A DNA stretch of 64,000 nucleotides, taken from NCBI GenBank assembly GCA_001465935.1, contig LNKV01000010.1, positions 434,001-498,000 of the forward strand, in the 5' to 3' direction. Shown one piece after another: positions 1 to 11,255 of the stretch. Origin of the DNA: Clarireedia homoeocarpa (taxonomy: Eukaryota > Ascomycota > Leotiomycetes > Helotiales > Rutstroemiaceae). The notes beneath the pieces were generated by a model. It made no database searches and was not told the origin of the DNA. It saw only the letters and a list, made by a program, of their open reading frames with translations. Position numbers and translations under genes: made by a program. Position 1 is the first letter of the stretch. Each line of letters starts with the position of its first letter.

Positions 1-1342
1 ATCATGCGTTATCGATAAGTACCAAAATTATCAAGTACAATTGAAGGACCAAGAATCTGAGAATCTGACAATCTGACTTCCTTCGTTGTGCCTCCCGCCG
101 ACATAAGGAAGAATCTGCATCCGAGGCCTTGCCGCGCCTCTCACAGCAGCAGAAACGCCAAAATGCCATGTGCCCATGTCTTGGTTCGTCGACAATGCCC
201 AAGCCAACCTCCATGACACGCGTAACTATTTCGAGCTGCATGCCTTACCATCGACCTCAACTCTGAGGCCTATTTGCTACGTCTCAGTCTTCAGTCCGTA
301 AATAACACAACACAAATAGCATACTTCGTGTTTAAGTACGCACCTCAGCAGAACTTCCTCCCAACAACCAACCAGCAACAGCCAACCAGCCAAACCCGGA
401 ACGATCCCGATACAGAACACAAGAAGAAAAGACCCGAAACGCACGATCCTTATCTTAACCTGCCCCAAATAGAAGCCCTACCAACCTATCACCCCAAGGA
501 AATTTCGGTACCCAAGCCGAGCATCTCTTGTATGCATTTCTCCGGCGCGTAGTTCAACAAATGCCGTCTCATATCATCATTCTGCATAGCCACTATCACA
601 AATAGCGTCCCACGTTATGAAAAGTTTGCACATGTACACATGCACACTCAGTAGCTGTACAAGAGATCTTCGCCTACCCCCCGGCGTGGACCCGACTCGG
701 CAAACCCCCTCCGCGCACGCCATTGGTCTCACCTCTCTCTAAACGCCCAACCTCGTTCCAGAGCCGACCTATCAGCGACCCTATCCCGCACTATGCGTAA
801 ACCACGCACCAATCAAGCCCATCCATTGCCATCTCTCGCCCGAATTTCATACCAGCAGAAGTACCATTGCACTCATATCTCTCGTCGCTATACCACCAGG
901 AATCACAGCGCAAATGTACATGTGCAGACCCGTATTATTGGTTGGGAAAATGTCTTCAGCAATAGCGGTTACGAGTTCATAAACCTTGAGCTTTGCCCAT
1001 CATATTTTCATCACACCATATGTAATCTAATCCCCTTTTCTATCCCATCCCATCCCATCCCATCCCATCACATCGCACAACTATTCGTACGAAAGGAACC
1101 CCGTCAGTCATCCTCCCGAAAACGGAAGATCCGAGCGGCCTATAGCTATTGTTTCCTACGCTTTCTTTCACATACTGCTACGGTACCATAAGCACTCCGT
1201 GTGCCACTATCACAATCACGTCTGAAGAAACCCGAGCGGTAGGAGTGTGTGTGTGCCAGGCCTAGGAGTCCGAATCCAGCACGCCCCCCCCTCTATTTCC
1301 TTGCCCTATTGGTGGGGGCAAGATCCTTTCAAATCATTCAAG
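1..1342. other. Gene-free left edge, upstream region of the first gene
   Basis: I see no convincing coding sequence here: the open frames are short, lack conserved motifs and have no consistent codon pattern. The stretch from about 650 to 1342 is pyrimidine-rich and probably includes the promoter and 5' leader of the membrane protein starting at 1343. A short tandem ATCCC repeat lies at 1042-1069. Any gene to the left lies outside the window. Confidence 0.5.
1042..1069. repeat. Pentanucleotide (ATCCC)n microsatellite
   Basis: Five tandem copies of ATCCC followed by a degenerate copy, in a C/T-rich stretch about 275 bp upstream of the first gene. Pyrimidine-rich tracts of this kind are common in fungal promoters and leaders, so no special function is claimed. 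Confidence 0.8.
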
Positions 1343-2119
1343 ATGAGGGGCATTCTTCCTATAACCATCTGTTTGAATTTCTTTTTCTACGGAACTGTGC
1401 TAGCACAGGATTTTTCTTCGGAAACGAAATCTTCTGTATCTACAAGTACATCGTCTGCACAGCTTCTCTCAGCAGTACCAACACCTAGTCCAACGTCGTC
1501 TTCCATTGAATTAACGCCCGCTATGTCTTCCAGTTCCGTGGCTTCGTTCTTTTCTGCTCTGGCGACGACGGAGCCAGCTGCTCCTGACGGACCGGCTGCA
1601 GGTGATGCGGGGAGCTCGGCGAGTAGCCCGGGGGCGGATAGTGATGCTGGGGCATCGGGAACTTCATCTGGGTCTGTTCAGATGTCGACTGGAGTTATGG
1701 TTGCTATTATTGTTGCCGTTGTCGGCGTGTGTCTCTTTGGAAGTAAGAATACCTTTCACAACTCAATTCAATTGAGTCTGTTTGTCCACGAAGTACAAAA
1801 CTAATATTGCTGAATAGTCATCTCATCAGTACTCTACTACCTGGCGAAGAAGAGATCCTGGGAAGTGCGTAAGAAAATCCGTGCCTCTGCACGAAGAGTA
1901 GCTGTCGCTTTGACTCCAAAAAGGACAACTTTCGGAAAGGATGTTCATCGCCGACCATCAGGTCGAGGATTGGCGAAGATTGATGAGGTGCCGCCCACGC
2001 CGAAAAACTTCAGATTCGGCGGTAGCGACGATGTCGAAAAGGCTGATACGAAAACAACCGAATTTGAGATGTCTGAACCACCCAAACAATCCAAATGGGC
2101 GAGGAGAATGGATCGATGA
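1343..2119 (+). CDS. Ser/Thr-rich single-pass membrane protein, function unknown
   Basis: I do not recognise the family. Two exons (1343-1742 and 1818-2119) give about 233 residues. Visible parts in order are a signal peptide (residues 1 to about 21, ending ...TVLA before QDF), an ectodomain of roughly 90 residues very rich in Ser, Thr, Ala and Pro and suited to O-glycosylation, one transmembrane segment at about 118-142, then a basic cytoplasmic tail of about 90 residues beginning KKRSWEVRKK. This layout resembles yeast Mid2/Wsc-type wall sensors, but there is no WSC cysteine domain and no identifiable signalling motif. The ATG at 1343 is chosen because it immediately precedes the signal peptide. 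A second in-frame acceptor at 1829 would shorten the membrane segment by four residues. A wall-sensor role is inference from layout only. Confidence 0.7.
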
Positions 2120-2300
2120 CCGCTGCTGGAACAGCCCTTTTTGTTTTGTTTTGATACCCGTGGTACGAATGAATAGCCTTTTCATTGGCTTGGCACGTGT
2201 GATGTTGTCGGAAAACATTGGAGTTTGGTTTCTGAATTGGGTTTCGATATTTATGTTATGTAGCATGAAAGGGGTATCTTGACAATTGATGATCCAACTA

Positions 2301-4235
2301 TTATAATCTTCTAAACACGTTTCCACTAGCGCTTCGTCTACTGTCGTCGCGTTTGCCTCTCCTAACGGGTTCGGGATTTTCTTTCTCTTTCTTGCCTGCG
2401 CTTGGAGCAAATGTAACTTGACGCTCTCCAACAACATCACCCCTATTCTTACTAACACGACTAATAGTTTGCTTGCGGGCTCCCAACGCTTTGTCTTGCC
2501 GTTGGTGACCTGATTTCTTGTATGAAGAGGAGGAGATGCGCATTTCAGGTTTCGGCTTCGGTTTCGACTTCGACATGATCTCATCTTCATCATCTTCCTC
2601 ATCCTCCGAGTCGCTTCCAGCATCAGAGGCTTCTCTTTTGTTCTCTCCACCTGTAACCTTAGTGCTTGGGTTGAGAGCTTGAAACTCTCTGCTGCGTTCG
2701 TCAACAGCAAATTCTTCGTCCTCGAACAGTTTACCGAAACGAGAGTCACCTAGAACACCCATATTCTCGTCGACCTTCTCTCTTCGTTCTTGTCTCTTGA
2801 GCATCTTGTCGACCAAATTCTGGTTGACCTTGACTTTCTTGCTTCCTCTAATCCGGCTAGCGCGCTCTTTCTCGACCTTCTCCTTAACACGTTTCGATCT
2901 TTCTTCGTCCCATATGAATGGGTTCGCAATAAGTCTAGCCTGTTCGTACAATTTGGAGGCCACGAAGTAACCGTGCATGTATGGTCGTAAAAGGTTCGTA
3001 GTTCCGACAAGATGAGCAAGGTTCAGCGACTTGAGTTCGGGCAATGTCAAGAACTTGTAGTTATCATATGTTTCGCTTGGTGCCTCCTCGGCCATCTCCT
3101 CAACCATGTTGTCTAAGAACGAGCACCACTTCGGTGCAGGTCCCAATTGTGGAATGAAAAATGCGTGTTGTTGCTTGCCTTCGTTCGCGGTAAGAAGCAT
3201 ACCACTATTCTTACACCATGCCACTGAATTGATATCAACAGCGGGTTCCACAGAAGTCCAAGCTTGGCCGTCCGCTTCGTCCCATAATTTGATGATTCGC
3301 TTGTCTGCCGAAAGTATTTTCTTTTCTTGCGAGGAAGTCGTCATGTGCATCAATGTCTTGATCGGATACCCATAGCCCTGATCTTTTCGCAGTATTGGAA
3401 CAGGCCGTCTAAGATCGAATAATTGAATGATTCCTTCTGAGGATCCTGTCGCAATGGAAATTCCAGATCTGTCGAAATCGAGAGCAGTGATCTCTCCCTG
3501 CTGACCAGCAAGAATACCCACTCTGGCTTTCGATCTGGAATCCCAAAATTCGACAGTCCCAATCGACGTGCCAAATGCTGTCAAGTTATGACTTTCCTCT
3601 GCGATGGCTGCTGTGTTAACACTTCCTGTATATATGCCGCCTTGTAATGCGCCACCACCAGCAGTGGTCAGATCGTCTCCACCGACATCAATTTGATATG
3701 GCTTCATATAACGTCCTATCTCAAGGTTCAGCCTGTATACCTCACCCAGTCCGTCGCTGTTCACACCAACGGCGGGGACCAATGCTTCTGCAGAACACCT
3801 ATCGTAGATGAGATCGCGCCCATACCGAGGTAATCGTGTTTCGTAGTGGCAACCACCTGGTGTGTGAAATTCTAGTCTTCTATCTGTCTGTAAATGCAGT
3901 GATTTGGAGTAATCTGTCGACAGAAAGACGAAGGAATGGTTAAGTGTGGTAGTATGTCGGGCGAAGGAAAGGGACAAATGAGGAAGGTAATGCGTATGAA
4001 TTTGCGGTTTGTATGTGCCAGTGCTCATTACCCATTCGCCATCTTCACTAACTCGTATACAGCTGCTAGCTTCCTCAAATTCGAAGTCTTGCAAAAGTTC
4101 TACTCGATTCGCATATTCTGGATCATTTTTTAAACTGCGCTTCCTCTTGCGCGCAAGCCAGTCTGGTAAAGGTCGTGCGGTGGAAGCACCTGAGATTGTA
4201 TAGACAGGCACTTCATTGGGATTGGTAAGCTTCAT
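2301..4235 (-). CDS. ENP2: Ribosome biogenesis protein ENP2/NOL10
   Basis: A single exon of 644 residues, close to the length of yeast Enp2 and human NOL10. The N-terminus (MKLTNPNEVPVYTISG) and the stretch reading TGTYKPQIHTHYLPHLSLSF match the family opening. A WD40-like propeller fills roughly residues 50-380, with recognisable blades such as GTVEFWDSRSKARVG and GIIQLFDLRRP. Near residue 490-520 a short NUC153-type motif (DSRFGKLFEDEEFAVD) follows, then a charged, acidic and Lys/Arg-rich tail. In yeast Enp2 is an essential nucleolar factor of 90S/40S pre-ribosome assembly. The gene is divergent from MED13 across about 665 bp. Nothing looks broken; no intron is needed because similarity continues across the whole frame. 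Confidence 0.93.
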   Translation of the reverse strand: MKLTNPNEVPVYTISGASTARPLPDWLARKRKRSLKNDPEYANRVELLQDFEFEEASSCIRVSEDGEWVMSTGTYKPQIHTHYLPHLSLSFARHTTTLNHSFVFLSTDYSKSLHLQTDRRLEFHTPGGCHYETRLPRYGRDLIYDRCSAEALVPAVGVNSDGLGEVYRLNLEIGRYMKPYQIDVGGDDLTTAGGGALQGGIYTGSVNTAAIAEESHNLTAFGTSIGTVEFWDSRSKARVGILAGQQGEITALDFDRSGISIATGSSEGIIQLFDLRRPVPILRKDQGYGYPIKTLMHMTTSSQEKKILSADKRIIKLWDEADGQAWTSVEPAVDINSVAWCKNSGMLLTANEGKQQHAFFIPQLGPAPKWCSFLDNMVEEMAEEAPSETYDNYKFLTLPELKSLNLAHLVGTTNLLRPYMHGYFVASKLYEQARLIANPFIWDEERSKRVKEKVEKERASRIRGSKKVKVNQNLVDKMLKRQERREKVDENMGVLGDSRFGKLFEDEEFAVDERSREFQALNPSTKVTGGENKREASDAGSDSEDEEDDEDEIMSKSKPKPKPEMRISSSSYKKSGHQRQDKALGARKQTISRVSKNRGDVVGERQVTFAPSAGKKEKENPEPVRRGKRDDSRRSASGNVFRRL

Positions 4236-4900
4236 GATGGCGACTCAGTAGAGAATGAAGTCGAATTTCGTATATCAATTCGCCATAGTAAAATCCGGAC
4301 TTCACTAGGTAAAGGGTAGTACAAGAAAAAAGAAAAATAATTCTCGGATCGGAAATTCTTTACTGCGGCGGACTGTGGCGGGTGCACTAGTAAGGGTCTT
4401 TAGCCTGATCAAAACCTGTGGCAGTCTTATGTGCATGGTCCGAGTTAGTGATATCGGGAATTTTGCGTTCCTCGCCCCCAAACATGGCATCGTTCACAAA
4501 CGATATTGTCTCAACAGAACATATACCTTTTTAATATTTTGATTAAATCTTATGACTTGAGATTTCTGTTCTTCACCAATCGTTTCCTAATCGATTGGTG
4601 CTTCCTGTCAAAACCTTCAAATTTGCTACCACATTTTATTGCACCTTGCTGAACAGCCACCGCGACAGCCGACAGCTTCATGTTGAGATGGAGTCTCGCG
4701 AGTCCAACTCAAGATACGCGACCCAGAAAACGAACGCATACTCGACCGGACTCACATTCTCTTCTAAGGTTCAAGACGGCCATAGGTGCGATATCGTTGT
4801 GGGCGCATAAAGGGGGGGACGCCGTTCGCGAAGAGGGGGTTTGGCGCATTTGACTTTGCTGTTCTGCACAATAAATTTATGAGTTACGACCTGTTACGAT
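4236..4900. promoter_or_regulatory. Divergent promoter of ENP2 and MED13
   Basis: This 665-bp gap separates the start codons of two genes transcribed away from each other, so it must hold both promoters. I see no coding sequence. A perfect 9-bp inverted repeat carrying CCAAT on both strands lies at 4574-4600 and is listed separately. Confidence 0.7.
4574..4600. promoter_or_regulatory. Inverted repeat with opposed CCAAT boxes
   Basis: CACCAATCG at 4574-4582 is mirrored by CGATTGGTG at 4592-4600, leaving a 9-bp spacer. Each arm contains CCAAT, the core bound by the fungal HAP/CBC complex. It sits about 300 bp from the MED13 start and 340 bp from the ENP2 start. The repeat is directly visible; binding is inference. 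Confidence 0.5.
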
Positions 4901-7900
4901 ATGGATCTCAGCGAGCAGCTTACCAATGTATTGTCTTGTGTGAGTGCTGTGGTTTCCATGCGCTGAGTTTTCCTTGTAGCTGACTGCCACTTAGAACAAT
5001 TTTGCATCAATAAGCTACGAATATTTTGAGCCCCAAAGTCCTTACTTTGTTTCCAAAAAAAGTTTACAAAATGTCGAGGCTATGTGGAGAAGCGATGGAG
5101 CGCTGGTATATTTCGACTCGAACAGGGACGGGATCTGGATTTTTCGACCGAGCCCAAACTCTCCTAGCAAACCCGCCGACGAAGGATTCGACCTGCTGAG
5201 TGATGCTAATCTTTCTAATGTTTCGGGTATAGAGCTGTCGAGGACAGACAGAGGCACATATGAACCTGCCAATTTTGCTAGAAGTAGGATCTTGGGTGCG
5301 AATAGCCTAGGCACGCCGAACGCTACTTCCTCTCCTTCTGCAATTGATAATATGATGCGAAATTCGCAGAGCTTTAATGCTAGAGCTGTACAAACGAACT
5401 CGTCACAGGCCGTATACGATTTAACCGCTTCGTCTCCGGGGGTCAAGTCCGCTGTTAGCGCAGGAGATAGCTCGTCGTCACTGAGAGAGATACAGGAGCA
5501 TTTCATAGCTGCGGTTCTTGGATCGATCGTTTATAATCTCTGCAGAGATTATGGTTTTGTCCCTCTCAATTCGCGCACTATGATCGCACCACGAGATACA
5601 TCTTTCTCGCATGACAGTACAATCACGCTCGTTACTCTGGATATCAGCCTCACATCATTGGGAACGCTTGTTATAAAGGCTTGTTCGGGAACTGCACCAG
5701 GTCTTCAAAGGATTTCGAAAGGTGGGTCAATAGAGATTACGTCCAAAGTTTTATTCCGGGGCACACCTCTTTGGCTGGCTCCCGGAGGTACTCCGGCAAG
5801 ATTCTATTCCTTTGCTGAAGAGGAGCAATTTTCTGGAGCACAACCCCTATCCGACTTACAAAAGACACCAGAAGAGCATGGTTGGAGGTTTCAAGGTATC
5901 ACAATCAAGACCTGGCAATCTAGGTGCTTAGAGTGGCTGTCAACAAAAGGCTTGGACCCAAGCCAATTGGATGAAGGAGGTTGGATATTTGTGCAAATGC
6001 TTAAAAACGACTATGTATCGGTCAATCAGGAATACTCGGACATTCCCCTTCCTGATGATGGTGCCATCGTGCCCTGGCCGGTTTTACTGTGCTTCAGAAG
6101 TGTTAAAACTTCATCCCCCGAACTGCAATCTTCAAGTATGAGCTTCTATGGCAAACGGGATCCTCTTTCTTTCGCAGAAGAATGGTTTACTACAGAGGAC
6201 AGTCGGACGAATTTGTTGTCGCAAAGACTAAATGAACGCAAGATTGTGGAAGCAACAAAAAAGGAACGCGCTGAGAAAGAAGCACATAGTCAGGCAAACA
6301 TACATTCGACCAGCTTACTTGAAAAGGGCAACAATGCTGGCGCGATGTATCCTACGCCGCCAGACGCCATCCACCACCCTGTAGGGGTGACGCCCTCGTT
6401 TGATGGCGCCGTCTCCACACCCGGAAACCCGGCTCAATTGTTTGCACAGGACATCGAGGCGAACAATACCACAAATACACTCATGACAGCCGCTGATATA
6501 GACCACTGGGGATCAACCGAAGCGAAGCACCGACCAACTTCAAACATGAATTTTGGTGAGAATGATAATGATAATGATAATTTGTTTGGAGACATGGGAG
6601 GGGACATGTTCGGCGACGCGGACATCACTGACGCTGATTTCAATTTCTTTGACCAACCTGATGATATTCAAATTGATCTCCGTCCTCCATCGCCAGCAAT
6701 TCCTCCCACGATACCTACCCAGCAGCCCAAGAAGCCCGAAAAGCCAAGCATACCAAACAAACCAGCAGCCTCCCTACCAGTGTCTCAGGATACAGAAATG
6801 AAAGATTTGTGGTTGCCAGACACTACCACCAAAGCGTTCCAGAATTCAAGAGATGTACAAAAATTGCCACGAGAGAAACCTGCTGAACCTAAAACTAGCA
6901 ACAATAAATCTCAAATCCTTCCCCCGCCGCGTACATCCGCGCCATTTGACAAAGAGACCGTGTACCGGCGGCTGCTACAGAATATGGCCATTCCAGCCAG
7001 TCCTCGCTCTGGCAAAATAAGTTCCTTTTATAAAGTTGAATTTCGCGACTCCCTAACGTCGATCATGAAAAAATATGAAAGCCAGGGTCCATTCGGCTAT
7101 TCTGAAGATGAGTTAAGGAGGCATCCTGTCAACTTGCATAATCCTACAACACCAATGTATCTTGACCGTCGCGTGGCTGAAAAGAAGATGCCTACTACAG
7201 ACAAGTTAGCCCGCATCTTAAATGGTGAAACTGAACCGTATGATCTTCCCCAAGGTGACGAGGAACCGCTGGAACTACTACACGACTCTGACAGCGTCAG
7301 CGACGCGTCTGATTCCGACGAGGCATTGGCGATGGGACTGTCGATGACCACTTTGAGTAGGAAAAGGAAAGGCTATATTGAAGGCGCTCCTACGCCTAGT
7401 AATGCCTCATTCGACGTTATGGATGTAGATTATGAGCCATCCGCTAGCACACCACAATCTGTCATCGAGCCACAGCTCCCGTTGTTCGAGTCAGATCCCG
7501 CAGACTGGTCCCTGACGCCTTATGTTACTTCTCCAGAGCCAGATGTGCCGCCGAATGGGCTGTCTGATCATGACGTTATTGCAACAGCTCAAATCCTTGC
7601 TGATCAGGCCGCTTCAGGCCGTCTTCGGCTACCCGGGCAACAGAGCCGTATTCCCAACGATCCATTGGAGGAATTGACTGCTACAAGAAGACTGATGTCT
7701 GGTTTATCAAAGGCCGCCGAGAAGTGTATCAAAGATGTGCAAAACTGTAGCATGCGCTCATATTTAGACATTCAGGGTATTCCGGCCATCAATCCTGCAT
7801 TGCGATTACCTCCCCGTCCTATGCCGAATCCTAGGGCTGCACATCCATCTCTTCCTCAGAAACCTGGCAATATATTTATAATACAACCTCCGCAGCTTGA

Positions 7901-9479
7901 GGTACGGAGAGGTGACTCTAAGCTCGCCGTTCTACCCCCGGCGATACAATTCTGGGATAATCTGGGATTGGCTCCTTTTACGGGCGGTAAAGATGTCAGC
8001 GCCGTCTGTATCTATCCTAGTATTGACGGTATGACTGAAAATGCCGACAACTTCCTCGACCAAATGCGAGGCTCATATGAATCATTACGATTCGGATGTC
8101 ACGACCGAATAATCTCAGACGATTTGCCAAACGGCCTTTTACAGTTTCCCATCGACGGAAACAACCAGGCGAATAGTATGCTGAACCTCAACACTCTCAT
8201 GGGACGATTGAGCAGGATACTCTCAAGCTCACCAGTTGAGGAAAAGAACATTGTGGTGTATTTCATCTATCCTATAGATAATTCACCACTTCTGGTCCAA
8301 ATATGCTCTTCTTTCAAGCATCTATTTAACCTTTACAGCAAATTATTAATGGAGAAAAAGCAGAAGGCTATGAGCGAGCTAGTGCTTCAACTTGTTCCAA
8401 TAAACTTTGTGGCCTCCCCTACTTCCTTGGTGGTGCCATCACCGACAGAGTACTCTCGCCTTGCTATGGAAGTGTACGATCGCTGTGTCGACTTCACGTC
8501 ATTTTCATCTACCCCAGCTATCCTTCTAGAACGCCCATTACCCAAGACCATTGACTTCAAGCTGATTGCGAACCCATCGCCGTCGCTACTCCAAGAAAAC
8601 TCATGTCTTCACATTGCATATGCGCAGAGCCTTGATGATCGATGGATTACTGCAGCGTGGTCGGATAATAGAGGCACCAAACAAATGACAACTTCATATT
8701 GTCTTGGTCGCAAAAACGAGCCTTTGACTATACCCTTCTCTCATGTCGCGAACGAGATATGGGAGACAACACTCGACGTAATTTCAAGTAAAAGAGTTCA
8801 CTGGCGTATCGTTATCGTAAAATCCGGCGCAATGGATCAGTCAGAAATCGACTTTTGGACAGGTCTCGCCTCCACAGAATCCAACGCGCAAGTTAGCTTG
8901 ACCCTCCTTACTGTCCAAACCGACCCATCGCTACACATCCTACCTCCACCACTGAAGCTCACTCCAACCACAACAACAGCAGCACAAACAGTCATCACAC
9001 CCGTCTCAACCCCCCAAGCGAGTCAATCTTCATTCTTCTCCCCGGACACGCCATCCCGTGAACAACCCAGCACCACCGCTGCCACACCAGTCGAAGCTCC
9101 TCCCTCCGAGCCCGATAACAACTCGCGTCTCGTAGACCTCACGGACCAATCATGGGGCGCAATCCTCTCGCACCGTCTCAACAACTCTAATTCCCTTCTC
9201 GAATTCAACCCCGCGCTCATCAGCGGCTACCTCATCAAGAACGGCGGCACCAGCTCCGAGGACCCGCCTGTGGTCCTCGAGGTCAATATCATCCATGCTG
9301 AAGTCATCGGCAATCCGCGCACCTTCTATGAGAGCTTGTTGAGGGAGATCTTGGGGTATTATAGGGGATTGGCTACGCTAGCGAGGGTTAGAGGTGTAGT
9401 AGATTCGGTCAGGGATGGGCGGCCGTGGCATGTGGCTGCGGCGGAGAAGGCGGTTAAAGCGCTGTATTCGTTGCTTTGA
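4901..9479 (+). CDS. MED13: Mediator complex subunit 13 (SRB9/SSN2 family)
   Basis: MED13 is the large subunit of the CDK8 kinase module, which reversibly docks on Mediator and mainly represses RNA polymerase II transcription. I place a 39-nt first exon at 4901-4939 (MDLSEQLTNVLSC), a 55-bp intron 4940-4994 with a GTGAGT donor, CTGAC branch site and TTAG acceptor, and a long second exon 4995-9479, giving about 1507 residues. The junction is phase 0 and extends the frame upstream of the internal Met at 5082 with sequence (NNFASISYEYFEPQSPYF) that suits a MED13 N-terminus. The MED13 N-terminal domain is followed by a long Ser/Pro/Asp-rich linker that includes an acidic DNDNDN stretch near residue 505. 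The C-terminal domain includes the ICYPS and RVHWRIVIVKSG-like parts and ends near the stop. The first exon is inferred, the family call firm. Confidence 0.9.
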
Positions 9480-10040
9480 AAGATGATGGGATTTGGATCT
9501 GAGGTTTGGTTGTTACATTGAAGAGGAGGTTGGTGGGGTGTTTGTTTGCATTGGTGGGAGCGGTTCATTCACGTTGCATGATTATTTATCGGCAGACTTG
9601 AACTGGAGACTTGAAGTTGGGACTTAAACTTGACATGATTGACTTTATTTTGGGATGATACCCTTGTTACTTATCTCTCTTTTCTACCAAAGCATACATG
9701 TGTTGAGGACCTTGGGATTAGTGGGTGGTGCGGGGGTGGTTGGATGGCTGGGGTATGGGGTCTGGGTTTTTGGATTTTTGGATTTTATTTAAAGTATAGG
9801 AGGGAGTTTAGGGTATAAGGAGAACTATTTTCATCGATAAAATGCAGAAAATATATAGTTTTGTTTTCCAAAGATAGCATTTGTGGATATTACACCGGAT
9901 GGCAAAGATTCAAAGATTGTATTTTATGAACTCAAACCATTTATAAAAACCCATTTGTATGCAGTTGATGCACAAAGCCACCAGGTATCAATTCCATATC
10001 CACATCCATCCATTCCATTCCATTTCGTTAATCTTCCCCA
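9480..10040. other. Convergent intergenic region MED13/MTAP
   Basis: This gap lies between the stop codons of MED13 (+) and the phosphorylase gene (-), so it should hold both 3' untranslated regions and poly(A) sites. It is G/T-rich around 9720-9790 and A/T-rich after that. I see no gene. Confidence 0.6.
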
Positions 10041-11255
10041 TTAATCAAAAACCCCCGGAAACAAAAACTCCACATTCTTCTTCCCTTCCTCACCTCTCCC
10101 CTCCGCTTTAGTCATGAATTTAATCATACCCGTCGTATTTCCCTCCCAATGTTTACCTCGCACCAACTCTCCATGTTCATCCTTGCTCAAACGATCCAAC
10201 ACGGCGCCGACCAAGCGCTTCGCGTTCTCCCCGTTGGCATGCATGTGACCCATCACCATCGCGACGTCGACGTCCTCGGTGCTGTGCCAGCAATCGTAGT
10301 CGGTGGCCATGCAGATCATTTGGTAGACCATTTCGGCTTCGCGGGCGAGCTTGGCTTCGGGGAGCGCAGACATGTTGATCACAGAGCCGCCCCAGCTACG
10401 GTACATGTGAGACTCGGCACGTGTGGAGAATTGTGGTCCTTCTGGGAGCGGGTTAGTTGTGGGCTGAAGTAAGATTCAAAAAGAAAGGAGGACATACCCA
10501 TGCAGATGATTGTTCCCTTGTCGTGCATACGCACACCTTCTCCTGCAAGCGCATGTCCGCATTCACGGACGACCTGTTGAGAATTTTAGTCAGTTGCTAG
10601 AGAATCTCCTTGTTCGATCTATGCACACATACCTGAGCGATCTTCTCATCAAATGGATCCGCAAAGCCCACATGGCCAACGACACCCTTCTCGAAGAAAG
10701 TGAATGGACGAATGCCTACCCCAAATTATTAGCTTAGGTTCGATGCCCCTATCATTTCCCTCTCCTATGTAACTTCTCCTTCTCCTTCTCCTTCTGTCAG
10801 CCCCAAAAATAAAACACCCAACTCACCCTTCGTCCTATCAATAATCTGATCCGGCACCACAAAATCCCTCGGTCGAATCTCCTCCTGCAGACTCCCTACC
10901 GCACTAAACGCAATAACCGTTCTCACGCCAATACTTCTCAACGCCGCAATGTTCGCCCGACTAGGGATCTCATGCGGAGCGATCTGGTGGTACGCGCCAT
11001 GGCGAGAGAGAAACGCGATCGGTACGTCGTTATGCGAGAGGATGTGAATGGGTGCAGAGGGATAGCCCCATGGTGTTAAGGGGTTGACGGTTGCGACGGG
11101 AACGAATCCTGAGAGTGATTGGATGCCGGTTCCGCCAATGACGGCGATATGGACGGGATCTATGAGGAGGAGAGAGGGTTAGTTGATGTACATGAGTGTT
11201 GGCGTTGGGAAGGAAAGTATATACCGGAGAAAGTGGTGGGAAGGGAGTCGGTCAT
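10041..11255 (-). CDS. MTAP: S-methyl-5'-thioadenosine phosphorylase
   Basis: This enzyme cleaves methylthioadenosine, a by-product of polyamine synthesis, with phosphate to adenine and methylthioribose-1-phosphate, the entry step of methionine salvage. Five exons on the minus strand are 11225-11255, 10827-11159, 10633-10715, 10573-10498 (that is 10498-10573) and 10041-10438; all phases agree and give 306 residues, near the usual 280-310. Seen motifs are the phosphate-binding GGTGIQS close to the N-terminus, SRHGAYHQIAPHEI, the central MGPQFSTRAES of the MTAP/PNP family, and NMSALPEAKLARE. The start at 11255 gives a compact family-like N-terminus (MTDSLPTTFSDPVHIAVIGG). No oddity beyond the number of introns, which is normal for the phylum. 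Confidence 0.93.
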
